Source of the DNA: Roseicitreum antarcticum
GTDB taxonomy: Bacteria > Pseudomonadota > Alphaproteobacteria > Rhodobacterales > Rhodobacteraceae
Direction: 5' to 3'
Length of the DNA: 64,000 nucleotides
Assembly (NCBI RefSeq): GCF_014681765.1
Contig: NZ_CP061498.1
Coordinates: forward strand, 2,803,501-2,867,500
In this document: piece after piece, positions 20,181 through 27,995 of the stretch
Layout: every line of letters starts with the position of its first letter
How positions within the stretch are numbered: position 1 is the first letter of the stretch
Translations under genes and position numbers: made by a program
Notes under the pieces: model-generated
What the model was told of the DNA's origin: nothing
The model's input: the letters and a program-made list of their open reading frames with translations, nothing else
Databases searched by the model: none

Positions 20181-20831
20181 TCAGCGCCCCGTGGCCATTT
20201 GTTGCTGGCGTTGCAATTCGGCGGTGTTGTCGGCGGGTGCGTCGTGGAACACCTTTTCGGTACGCACGCCCGGCAGGCGGCCAAAGGCTTCCATCAGGTT
20301 TTCGGGGTACCAGCCGACCGGGATGCTTTCCAACCCCGGCAGCCCGGATAGCACGGTGCTGGTGACGCGGGCGCAACGGGCGGGGCCGACGGGGCCTGTC
20401 TGTTGCACGGCACGCAGCGCCATCTCGGCCACTTCGGGGGTCACGGTCAGGCGCTGGATCACGACGTGAAACGTCTCACGCGCGTGGTAGCGCACATAGA
20501 GGTTGAATTGCGGGTCGGTGAAGCCGAAATGCACGTCATGCCGTTCCGGCGTCATGCGATGGAACCAGCTGCCAGCGGGATCGAACAATACCCGCTGCGA
20601 GCCGTTGACCACAAGCGCCGTGTGCCCGCCGCGCCCGCTGCGGTTGCTGATCATGGTCAGAAGCGTCAGTTCGGGCGGGCCTGAATGGGTGTACATCGCG
20701 GCGCGCACATCCGCCTCGGGGGCGAAAACGACCTCTTGCGGGCCGCATGCGGCCAGTGCCAACGCGGTGACGGCCATTGTGAGGAACAGGGTCAGCCGCG
20801 AAAGCGCCTGTCGGCCCAGGGAAATTGGCAT
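20181..20831 (-). CDS. Putative lipoprotein with permuted papain-like layout
   Basis: The 216-aa protein has a signal peptide ending in a lipobox (ALALAAC, Cys at about residue 29), so it is probably lipid-anchored. The mature part begins with a strand containing GRGGHTALVVNGSQRVLFDP. A later segment carries GPARCARVTSTVLSGLPG. A His placed before a downstream Cys-helix is the order seen in permuted NlpC/P60 (YaeF/YiiX-type) hydrolases. This is a fold guess from motif order; the substrate is unknown. It follows the coxIV-like gene by 17 bp on the same strand. Confidence 0.6.
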   Translation of the reverse strand: MPISLGRQALSRLTLFLTMAVTALALAACGPQEVVFAPEADVRAAMYTHSGPPELTLLTMISNRSGRGGHTALVVNGSQRVLFDPAGSWFHRMTPERHDVHFGFTDPQFNLYVRYHARETFHVVIQRLTVTPEVAEMALRAVQQTGPVGPARCARVTSTVLSGLPGLESIPVGWYPENLMEAFGRLPGVRTEKVFHDAPADNTAELQRQQQMATGR

Positions 20832-20848
20832 GATCTGCGCCGGCCCGG

Positions 20849-20983
20849 TCAGGCGTTTGTCAAAAGGAGGAACACGAGTACCCCGATTGAGATCCCCGCA
20901 CCCCAGGTGCTGAGGCGGATGAAGCCTGCGAAAGCCCGCTCTTGCTGCGTGGTGTCCATCTTGCCATGTTCATGTTTGGCCAT
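20849..20983 (-). CDS. aa3-type cytochrome c oxidase subunit IV
   Basis: This 44-aa ORF reads MAKHEHGKMDTTQQERAFAG and then a single transmembrane helix around WGAGISIGVLVFLLLTNA. Length, the charged N-terminus ending with an aromatic FxxF-like turn and the single helix match the bacterial aa3 oxidase subunit IV family (COX4_pro_2), an accessory subunit of the respiratory oxidase. The ATG at 20983 has GGAG 6 nt upstream; a second ATG at 20989 is too close to it. The other oxidase genes are not in the window. Confidence 0.82.
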   Translation of the reverse strand: MAKHEHGKMDTTQQERAFAGFIRLSTWGAGISIGVLVFLLLTNA

Positions 20984-21120
20984 CGTCATCTCCTGTCGTG
21001 CTATTTACCCGATGTGTTAGCCGATTCATCGGAGGCTGTCACCCGCCAAGATGCCGCTGGCGGGCGTTATGCCGCGCGGCCGTAACAGGGTGGTTTCGTG
21101 GCACAATATGGCGGCGCGCG

Positions 21121-22161
21121 TCAGCTTTGCCAGCGCCAGGCACCGTCCGTGCCCATGCTGCGGGTCACTTGGCCGCGTCGGTGCAGGTGGTTGAGATGCG
21201 CGACAGTTTCCGCCATGGCGAGCCCGTAGGTTTCTGGCCCGATCCCGCGCCGGAACAGGGGGGCGAAGCATTCGCCGCCCCGGCGGGGGAGGTGCAGGTG
21301 GTCGCGCAGCCGGTCCAGCGCGTGGCGGTGGTTGTCGATCATCTGCACCAGCCGCAACGGCAGGCCCGTGAAGGGCAGTTTGTGGCCCGGCAGCACCAGG
21401 TGATCGGGGCGGGCCAGCGCCTGAAACCGCGTGCAGCTGTCCAGCCAGTCGGCCACCGGATCGGCGCCGGGTTCGGTAGGGTAGACGCCCAGATTGGCCG
21501 AGATTGACGGCAACAACTGGTCGCCGCCCAGGATCAGGTTGCAATCACGGCTGATGAGCACGGCGTGCGCGGGTGCGTGGCCGTGGCCGATGACCACGTC
21601 CCAGTCGCGACCACCGGCGCGCAGGCTGTCGCCGTCATGCATGCGGTGAAAGCCCTGCGGCATGGGGGCAACCACGTCGCAGAAGTTGAAAGGCCGTTCC
21701 GCGGCGCGCTGCGCGAAGATCGCCTCATCCATGCCAAAGGCACGCCAGAACGCGAGAGCCTGCGGGGTGGGTGCAGCCTGTTCGTCCAGTTGCAGCATGC
21801 GCGCCATCAGCCAGGCGGTGCGGGTCATCCACAGGTCTGCGCCGTGGTCGGTCTGGAACCACCCGGCAAGGCCGATATGGTCGGGGTGGTGATGCGTGCC
21901 GATCACGCGGGTGACAGGTTTGCCCGCCAGCGGTCCGGCCAGCAATGCCTTCCACGCGGCGCGGGTGGGGGCGGTGTCAAACCCGGTGTCCACCAATGTC
22001 CAGCCCGGCCCGTCATCCAGCGCGTAGATATTCACATGGTCCAGCGCCATAGGCAGCGGCATGCGCGCCCACAGGACACCCGGCGCCACCTGCGTTGCCG
22101 TGCCGGGCGCAGGCGGATCGGGGAAGGGCGTGCGAATACCCTGATCGGCGCCGTCCCTCAT
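21121..22161 (-). CDS. MBL-fold metallo-hydrolase
   Basis: The 346-aa protein has the metallo-beta-lactamase fold: DHVNIYALDDGPGWTLVDTG at the start of the domain, the metal site GTHHHPDHIGLAGWF near residue 90, and further ligands in GHGHAPAHAVLISRD. A C-terminal helical part (from about residue 260) resembles the winged-helix tail of LACTB2-like hydrolases. Its start overlaps the acyl-CoA dehydrogenase stop by 4 bp (ATGA), so the two are likely cotranscribed and may act on acyl or thioester metabolites. The substrate is not known. Confidence 0.9.
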   Translation of the reverse strand: MRDGADQGIRTPFPDPPAPGTATQVAPGVLWARMPLPMALDHVNIYALDDGPGWTLVDTGFDTAPTRAAWKALLAGPLAGKPVTRVIGTHHHPDHIGLAGWFQTDHGADLWMTRTAWLMARMLQLDEQAAPTPQALAFWRAFGMDEAIFAQRAAERPFNFCDVVAPMPQGFHRMHDGDSLRAGGRDWDVVIGHGHAPAHAVLISRDCNLILGGDQLLPSISANLGVYPTEPGADPVADWLDSCTRFQALARPDHLVLPGHKLPFTGLPLRLVQMIDNHRHALDRLRDHLHLPRRGGECFAPLFRRGIGPETYGLAMAETVAHLNHLHRRGQVTRSMGTDGAWRWQS

Positions 22162-23900
22162 GCGCTGAGGTCCATGTCCGACAGCGCATAAAGGTCGGCG
22201 GCCCCGGCCTGTGCTTGCGCCAGCAGGCTGGCATGTTCGGGCAAGATGCGGGTGATGAAGACCCGCGCCAGGGCTGCGCGCGGGCCGCTGCCGCCGCTGG
22301 CTGTTGCTGCGGTCAGATGTGCATGGCCGCCCAGCACCCGGGCGAAGGCGCGCAGATAGGCCACAGCGCCCGCGTTGCGGTCATCGACGGACGCTGCGAC
22401 CAGCCATTCGGTCCCCTCGCGCAAGGATTCTGCGGCGTTCCAGACGGCGCCGGCCAGCGCGGGCAGGGCGGGGCGGGCGGATTCGGCGGCGGTCTGGATT
22501 TCTTCCAGCAGGCGGTACGCGGCCTCGCCACCGTCGGCCATCTTGCGGTTCACAAGATCCATGGCCTGAATGCCGTTGGTGCCTTCATAGATCGCGGTGA
22601 CGCGGACATCGCGCAGGTATTGGGCCGCGCCGGTTTCCTCAACATAGCCCATGCCGCCATGCACCTGGATGCCGGTGTTGGCGACCTCGATCCCCGTTTC
22701 GGTCCCATGTGCCTTGGTGATCGGCGTCAGCAGGGCGGCGCGGGCGGCCCAATCGGCCCCGTCGGGTGCGTCGGCCCCGTCAGGCGCGTCGGTTTGCGCG
22801 CGCGCCATGTCGATGGCGACCGCGTTCCACAGGGCAATGGCGCGGGTGGCGAAGATTTCGGCCTTCATGTGCGTCAGCATGCGGCGCACATCGGCGTGGC
22901 CGGTGATCGCGCCATCGGCTGCCTGCGGCGTGCGGCCCTGCCTGCGGTCGCGCGCATAGTAAAGCGCGTGCTGATACGCCCCTTCGGCCACGCTGAGGCC
23001 CTGCACGCCGACGCCAAGGCGGGCGTTGTTCATCATGGTGAACATCGCCGCCATGCCCTTGTGCGGCGCGCCGACCAGCCAGCCGGTGGCATTGTCATAA
23101 TCCATCACCGCCGTGGGGCTGCCGTGCAGGCCCAGCTTATGTTCCAGCGAGACCACGCGCAGGCTGTTGGCCTGCCCGGCATGGCCGTTCGCATCGGGCA
23201 GGAATTTCGGCACCATGAACAGGCTGATCCCGCGCGTGCCGGGCGCGCCATCCGGCAGGCGGGCCAGCACCAGGTGGCAGACATTCGTGGCAAAGTCGTT
23301 ATCGGCCCAGCTGATATAGATCTTCTGACCGCTGACTGCATAGGTGCCGTCAGCGTTTGGCGTGGCGCGGGCGCGCAGCGCGCCGACATCCGATCCGGCC
23401 TGCGATTCGGTCAGGTTCATCGTGCCGGTCCATTCGCCACTGATGAGTTTCGGCAGATACAGCGCCTTGATCGCGTCCGAGGCATGGTGTTCCAGCGCCT
23501 CGATCTGTCCCTGGCTCATCAGCGGGTTGAGTTGCAGGGCAAGGCAGGCGCTGCCCATCATCTCATTCACTGCGGTGGTCAGGGTCATCGGCAGGCCCAT
23601 GCCGCCATGCGCGGGGTCGGCGGCCATGCCGAGCCAGCCGCCTTCGGCAATCGCGCGGAAACCTTCGGCAAAGCCGGGCGACGTGCGCACCACGCCGTTT
23701 TCCAGCCGCGCGGGATGCAGGTCGCCCGCGCGTTGCAGCGGCGCAAGCGTGTCGGCGGCAAGCTTCGCGGCCTCGGCCAGGACCGCCGTTGCGGTGTCGA
23801 TATCGGCATCGGCAAAGCGGTCGGTGGCCGCCACGCGGTGGTAGCCCACGATATGGTCGAGCAAGAAGCGGAAGTCGGACAGCGGGGCGGTATAGGGCAT
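22158..23900 (-). CDS. Acyl-CoA dehydrogenase with extended C-terminal domain
   Basis: This FAD enzyme introduces a double bond in an acyl-CoA. The protein is about 580 aa, longer than classical 380-aa forms, with the extra C-terminal domain (Acyl-CoA_dh_C type) seen in FadE-like and DmdC-like enzymes. Motifs: MNLTESQAGSDVGALRARA, the FAD-contacting YISWADNDFATNVCHLVLA, and GGMGYVEETGAAQYLRDVRV near the C-terminal third. DmdC (methylmercaptopropionyl-CoA dehydrogenase) is one possible specificity but cannot be decided by eye. The start at 23900 (MPYTAPLSDFRFLLDHIVGY) is family-like; 23915 is an alternative. A tandem 18-bp repeat encodes DAPDGADAPDGAD. Confidence 0.88.
   Translation of the reverse strand: MPYTAPLSDFRFLLDHIVGYHRVAATDRFADADIDTATAVLAEAAKLAADTLAPLQRAGDLHPARLENGVVRTSPGFAEGFRAIAEGGWLGMAADPAHGGMGLPMTLTTAVNEMMGSACLALQLNPLMSQGQIEALEHHASDAIKALYLPKLISGEWTGTMNLTESQAGSDVGALRARATPNADGTYAVSGQKIYISWADNDFATNVCHLVLARLPDGAPGTRGISLFMVPKFLPDANGHAGQANSLRVVSLEHKLGLHGSPTAVMDYDNATGWLVGAPHKGMAAMFTMMNNARLGVGVQGLSVAEGAYQHALYYARDRRQGRTPQAADGAITGHADVRRMLTHMKAEIFATRAIALWNAVAIDMARAQTDAPDGADAPDGADWAARAALLTPITKAHGTETGIEVANTGIQVHGGMGYVEETGAAQYLRDVRVTAIYEGTNGIQAMDLVNRKMADGGEAAYRLLEEIQTAAESARPALPALAGAVWNAAESLREGTEWLVAASVDDRNAGAVAYLRAFARVLGGHAHLTAATASGGSGPRAALARVFITRILPEHASLLAQAQAGAADLYALSDMDLSA
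22753..22788. repeat. 18-bp tandem duplication inside the acyl-CoA dehydrogenase gene
   Basis: Two near-identical 18-bp units (22753-22770, 22771-22788) sit in a surface-loop region and keep frame, adding one copy of a six-residue DAPDGA-like unit. Confidence 0.7.
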
Positions 23901-24075
23901 CGCGGGAACTTTCATGGGACGGCATCGTGGGACGTATCGGATCTGGCGCGGCTTGGCATGGCTTGGCAAGGTGTTGCGGGCCGCGTAAAAGCCACGCCAT
24001 GCCGCACGTCCCTTCAAGCTATCTCATCCGGGCCGTGTGGCAAAACGAAACGCCGCGTCACCGAGGGGCGCGTTC

Positions 24076-25113
24076 ATGTCCCAAAGCCAGCGCCGCAGGC
24101 CCCGCCCAATGACAATGCCCATTCCACCGGCCGAGTCGCCACAGCTTCAGACCGAACGGCTGCGCGCCGATCCGGCGGGCATTGCCCGGGCGGCGGCGCT
24201 GCTGGCTGCGGGCGGGCTGGTCGCGCTGCCCACGGAAACCGTCTATGGGCTGGCGGCGGATGCGCGCAGCGATCTGGCGGTGGCGGGAGTTTTCGCGGCC
24301 AAGGGGCGGCCCCGGTTCAACCCGCTGATCGTGCATCTGGCCGATGCCGCGCTGGCCGATCAATACGGGGTGCTGGATGGCGTGGCGCGGCGGCTGGCGC
24401 AGGCTTTCTGGCCCGGACCGCTGACGTTGATCGTGCCCCTGCGCGACGGGCATGGCCTGTCGCCGTTGGTTACTGCGGGGCTCGCATCCGTGGCGCTGCG
24501 CGTGCCCGCCCATGGCACGGCGCGGGCGGTGTTGGCGGCGTTCGGCGGGCCGCTGGCCGCGCCTTCGGCCAACCCCTCGGGCCGGATCAGCCCGACGACG
24601 GCGGCGCATGTGCTGGCGGGGCTGGACGGGCGGATCGCGGCGGTGCTGGACGGCGGGGCGTGTGGCGTGGGGGTGGAATCGACGATCATCGGGCTGACGG
24701 ATGGCGTGCCGCGCCTGCTGCGCGCGGGGGGGCTGGCATCTGAGGCGGTCGAGGCCGCGATGGGTGCGCGGCTGCATCCCGCGTTGCCCGTTGATGACAC
24801 GCGGCCCACCGCGCCCGGGCAGTTGTCGTCGCATTACGCGCCGGGGGCGGCGGTATTGCTGGGCATGCGCGCCCCGCGTGCGGGTGTGGTATGGGTGGGC
24901 TTTGGCGCGGGGTGCGACGCTGCCGATATGACGCTTTCTGCGTCGGGTGACCTGACCGAGGCGGCGGCGAACCTTTTTGCGACGCTGCATCGCGCCGATG
25001 CGCTGGCGCGGTCGCGGGGGGCTGTTGCCATCGGTTTCGCACCGGTGCCTGACACGGGCCTTGGCCGGGCGATCAACGACCGCTTGTCGCGCGCTGCTGC
25101 CCCGCGGGGCTGA
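24076..25113 (+). CDS. Threonylcarbamoyl-AMP synthase (Sua5/YrdC family)
   Basis: The enzyme makes threonylcarbamoyl-AMP from Thr, bicarbonate and ATP, the first step of tRNA t6A37 synthesis. The YrdC domain carries GGLVALPTETVYGLAADARS, KGRPRFNPLIVHL and APSANPSGRISPT. The part beyond about residue 230 (PGQLSSHYAPGAAVLL) is the Sua5 C-terminal domain, so it is the long Sua5 form rather than short TsaC. The ATG at 24076 is chosen for its GAGGGG Shine-Dalgarno with 7-nt spacing (345 aa); ATGs at 24109 and 24115 are alternatives. It is divergent from the acyl-CoA dehydrogenase gene. Confidence 0.93.
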   Translation: MSQSQRRRPRPMTMPIPPAESPQLQTERLRADPAGIARAAALLAAGGLVALPTETVYGLAADARSDLAVAGVFAAKGRPRFNPLIVHLADAALADQYGVLDGVARRLAQAFWPGPLTLIVPLRDGHGLSPLVTAGLASVALRVPAHGTARAVLAAFGGPLAAPSANPSGRISPTTAAHVLAGLDGRIAAVLDGGACGVGVESTIIGLTDGVPRLLRAGGLASEAVEAAMGARLHPALPVDDTRPTAPGQLSSHYAPGAAVLLGMRAPRAGVVWVGFGAGCDAADMTLSASGDLTEAAANLFATLHRADALARSRGAVAIGFAPVPDTGLGRAINDRLSRAAAPRG

Positions 25114-25223
25114 GCGTAGGGTCAAGCGCTGCGGCCCACGGCCAAACGCGCGAAATCCGGGGGGATGGAATGTGTGTGTGTGACCTGCGCCCAGCCGCTG
25201 CCAAGCGTGCGGCGCGTTACCCC

Positions 25224-25808
25224 TCAGGCATGCCCGGCGGTGGCGGACAGGCTGAGCGGGTCTACGCCCAGTTCGGCCAGTGCCGCAGTCCATTTGTCGC
25301 TATCCGGCCCGGTGAACACAAGCGCGGGGGTCGCGTCGGTTGTCAGCCAGGCGTTCTGGCTGATTTCGGCCTCCAGCTGCCCCGGCGCCCAGCCCGCATA
25401 GCCCAGGGTCATTACCGCCTGTGCCGGGCCCTGCCCACGTCCGATGTCGGACAGGATTTCCATTGTCGAGCTCATCGCGAAGGCGTCGTTGACGCGCAGT
25501 GTCGCTTCGCCGCCGCAGTAATCGGGCGAATGCAGCACGAAGCCACGCTCGGGCTCCACGGGGCCGCCAAAATAGATGGGCTGCGACAGCTCGCCCTCGG
25601 GCGCGCCGGTGGTGGTGACCTTCAATTGCCTGAGCATTTCAGCCAGCCCGATCTGGGGGACGGGTTTGTTGACGATCAGCCCCATGGCGCCGTTCGGCCC
25701 ATGGGCGCAGAGGAAAACGACGGTCTGCGCGAACATGTCGCCTACCACGCCCGGCATGGCGATCAAGAGAACTCCGGTAAGGTTCAGCGGCTCGGGTTGG
25801 ACATCCAT
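25224..25808 (-). CDS. YqgE/AlgH family protein
   Basis: The product belongs to UPF0301 (YqgE/AlgH), about 190 aa. Family motifs are LTGVLLIAMPGVVGDMFAQT, VVFLCAHGPNGAMGLIVNKP and TLGYAGWAPGQLEAEISQNA. AlgH was described as a regulator in Pseudomonas, but the biochemical role is unsettled. I prefer the ATG at 25808 (MDVQPEPLNL, 194 aa) by family length; 25823 is possible and no strong Shine-Dalgarno decides it. The gene is divergent from the DsbD-like gene, with 112 bp between the starts. Confidence 0.88.
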   Translation of the reverse strand: MDVQPEPLNLTGVLLIAMPGVVGDMFAQTVVFLCAHGPNGAMGLIVNKPVPQIGLAEMLRQLKVTTTGAPEGELSQPIYFGGPVEPERGFVLHSPDYCGGEATLRVNDAFAMSSTMEILSDIGRGQGPAQAVMTLGYAGWAPGQLEAEISQNAWLTTDATPALVFTGPDSDKWTAALAELGVDPLSLSATAGHA

Positions 25809-25920
25809 CACACAACGATGCATCGCGACCGGGCGAATGCCAAGGGGGCGTGTGCAAAGGTAACAGTGCTTCGCTGAAAAGTGACTTCCAATCTGCCCGA
25901 TGATGCGCGATTGAAAGGAC

Positions 25921-26736
25921 ATGATCAAATTTCCCGCCGTCCTTGTTGTACTGCTGTCGGTGCTGATTGCGTTGGCGCTGCCATCGCAGGCCGTTGCGCG
26001 CCCCGGCGATGTCGTGCATGCCGAGCTGCGGCCCGGCTGGCGGCAGGCTGACGGGTCCTATATGGCGGCGCTGCACCTGCGGCTGGCCCCGGGTTGGAAG
26101 ACCTATTGGCGCGTCGCGGGCGAGGCCGGGCTGCCGCCGCGCATCGACTGGTCTGCCTCGCAGAACCTTCAGGCGGTGCGCACGCATTGGCCGCGCCCGG
26201 ATGTGTTCGAATATTCGGGCTACCGCAGCATCGGCTTTTTTGACGAGCTGGTCTTGCCGATCGAATTCATCCCCGCCCGGGCCGACGCGCCCATGGCGAT
26301 TGCCGCCGATGTGACGATCGGGGTTTGTCTGGATGTCTGTGTGCCGGTGGATCTGCAGGTCAGCGCAGCGCTGCGCGGACAGGGCGCGCCCGATCCGCAG
26401 ATCAGCGCGGCATTGAACCTGCGCGCGACGGCGGCCACGGCGGCAGGGCTGCGCGGGGTGAGTTGTGACATCAGCCCCGATGGCGACGGTCTGCGGCTGC
26501 GCGTGGGGCTGGAGATGCCCGCGCTTGGCCCGGCCGAAGTGGTGGTGATCGAGGCACCCGGCAGTGGGCTGTGGGTGTCGGATGCCAAGACCGCGCGGCA
26601 AGGCGACACGTTGCATGCCGAAGTGTCGCTGCGCGGCCCCCGGCACGGCGCGGTGGCGCTGGACCGATCCGCGCTGCGTATCACGGTGATGACTGTCGAT
26701 CGAATGGTGGAACATCGCGGGTGCACCGCCGGGTGA
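25921..26736 (+). CDS. Periplasmic DsbD-alpha-like domain protein
   Basis: The 271-aa protein has a signal peptide (hydrophobic core VLVVLLSVLIALALPSQAVA) followed by a domain like the N-terminal periplasmic part of the thiol-disulfide carrier DsbD (RLAPGWKTYWRVAGEAGLPP, GFFDELVLPIEF). The only closely spaced cysteines are in IGVCLDVCVPVDLQ, a C-x3-C. No membrane or thioredoxin domain follows, so this is a stand-alone alpha-type domain that may pass electrons to, or accept them from, another partner. Additional Cys lie at about residues 180 and 267. Confidence 0.75.
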   Translation: MIKFPAVLVVLLSVLIALALPSQAVARPGDVVHAELRPGWRQADGSYMAALHLRLAPGWKTYWRVAGEAGLPPRIDWSASQNLQAVRTHWPRPDVFEYSGYRSIGFFDELVLPIEFIPARADAPMAIAADVTIGVCLDVCVPVDLQVSAALRGQGAPDPQISAALNLRATAATAAGLRGVSCDISPDGDGLRLRVGLEMPALGPAEVVVIEAPGSGLWVSDAKTARQGDTLHAEVSLRGPRHGAVALDRSALRITVMTVDRMVEHRGCTAG

Positions 26737-26891
26737 CGGCTTGAACCAACTGGCTGCAGCGTTGGCGCGCCGGGCGGGGAAAAGCGGTGCTTTTCCTGAT
26801 GCACCTGGCGCGGTTGTCGATCAGGGGGATGACAGGCTCAATCTGCCGCCCGGGCAGGGGGCAGTATCCTGTGCTGTCCAGCCCGGCGCAT

Positions 26892-27224
26892 TCAGCCGAT
26901 CAGATATTGCGCGGCGAACAGCGTGGCCGCGCCGCCAAAAATCGCCACCAGCACATTTTTCGACCACAGGCCCAGCGCCACAGTTGCAACGGATGCCGAC
27001 AGCCGCACCGGGTCTGCCGCGCCATCGGTGGCGGCGGGAAACAGGATCAGCGGCGCGATCAGCCCCGGCATCACGGCCACCGCCGTGTAGCGCAGATGCC
27101 GCAGCACCCATGCAGGGATCGGCCGGTCGCCGATCAGCCCCAGGAATGAGAACCGCAGCACGAAGGTGCCGATTCCCAGCCCGACGATGATAAGCCAGAT
27201 GGTAACGTCGCTGTAGGCGGTCAT
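26892..27224 (-). CDS. azlD: AzlD-type branched-chain amino acid transport subunit
   Basis: AzlD is the small partner of AzlC in export of branched-chain amino acids and their analogues. The 110-aa protein has four hydrophobic segments and the family-typical GLGIGTFVLRFSFLGLIGD near the N-terminus and an AVAVMPGLIAPLILFP region. It overlaps azlC by 4 bp (ATGA), as expected for the subunit pair. Confidence 0.9.
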   Translation of the reverse strand: MTAYSDVTIWLIIVGLGIGTFVLRFSFLGLIGDRPIPAWVLRHLRYTAVAVMPGLIAPLILFPAATDGAADPVRLSASVATVALGLWSKNVLVAIFGGAATLFAAQYLIG

Positions 27225-27934
27225 GATTGCCCCCGCGTCGTCGCGCGGTTGGCCGCGCGTTTCTCCAGCGCGGCGCCGGTCGCCATGGCGCAGAGCGCGG
27301 CCACCAACAGGCCCAGGTTATAGGGCAGCCCCCGCAGCACCAGCGCCAGTGCCACGGACACCGCCGCCGCCGCCCAATGCGCGCGGGTGCGCAGCATCGG
27401 CGTGATCAGCGCCAGAAAGGTGATCGGCACTGCGAAATCAATCGGAATGCCCGGGGGGATCGCCGTGCCCAGCGCCGCCCCCGCCCATGTCGCCAGGTAC
27501 CACGGGATCACCAGCGGTGCGGCAGAGCCGAAGAAATACGCGCTGCGCTGCGCCGTCGTCATGGCGGGCGTGGTTTCATACTTCAAGACGCTGACGGCAT
27601 AGGATTGATCCACCATCGCATAGGACATCGCCGCGCGTTTCCAGAACGGCGCGCGGCCCAGATAGGGCGCAAGCGAGGCGGAATACATCGCCATGCGCAG
27701 GTTGACCGCAAGCGAGGTCAGAAGCACGATGAAGGTGGGCGCTTCCTCGGTCATCAGTTGCACGGCGGTGAATTGCGCAGCGCCCGCGATCACCATGAAG
27801 GTGAAGCCCAGAACCTGCGCCAGGCTGAGCCCGGCTTCGGTCCCGACCACGCCGAAGACCATGCCGAAAGGCACGATCACCACGACGAAAGGCGCGCCTG
27901 CGCGAAAACCCTGCCAGAATGTGGAAGTGTCCAT
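27221..27934 (-). CDS. azlC: AzlC family branched-chain amino acid exporter
   Basis: AzlC is the large membrane subunit of the AzlCD exporter. The ATG at 27934 (MDTSTFWQGFRAGAPFVVVI) has GAGG 5 nt upstream and gives 237 aa, the family length; the longer frame is not used. Motifs include GMVFGVVGTEAGLSLAQVLG, FTFMVIAGAAQFTAVQLM and FFGSAAPLVIPWYLATWAGA. Seven or so hydrophobic segments are visible. No Lrp-type regulator is next to it. Confidence 0.93.
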   Translation of the reverse strand: MDTSTFWQGFRAGAPFVVVIVPFGMVFGVVGTEAGLSLAQVLGFTFMVIAGAAQFTAVQLMTEEAPTFIVLLTSLAVNLRMAMYSASLAPYLGRAPFWKRAAMSYAMVDQSYAVSVLKYETTPAMTTAQRSAYFFGSAAPLVIPWYLATWAGAALGTAIPPGIPIDFAVPITFLALITPMLRTRAHWAAAAVSVALALVLRGLPYNLGLLVAALCAMATGAALEKRAANRATTRGQS

Positions 27935-27995
27935 GGAAGCCTCTATCGGGTGCTGCACATGTGAATGACATACGCCCGCGCGGGGCGGGATGCAA

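Noticed and set aside
22095-24743. 882-aa + strand frame opposite the acyl-CoA dehydrogenase and MBL genes
   Set aside because: High-GC shadow frame; the minus-strand proteins have clear family motifs and start sites.
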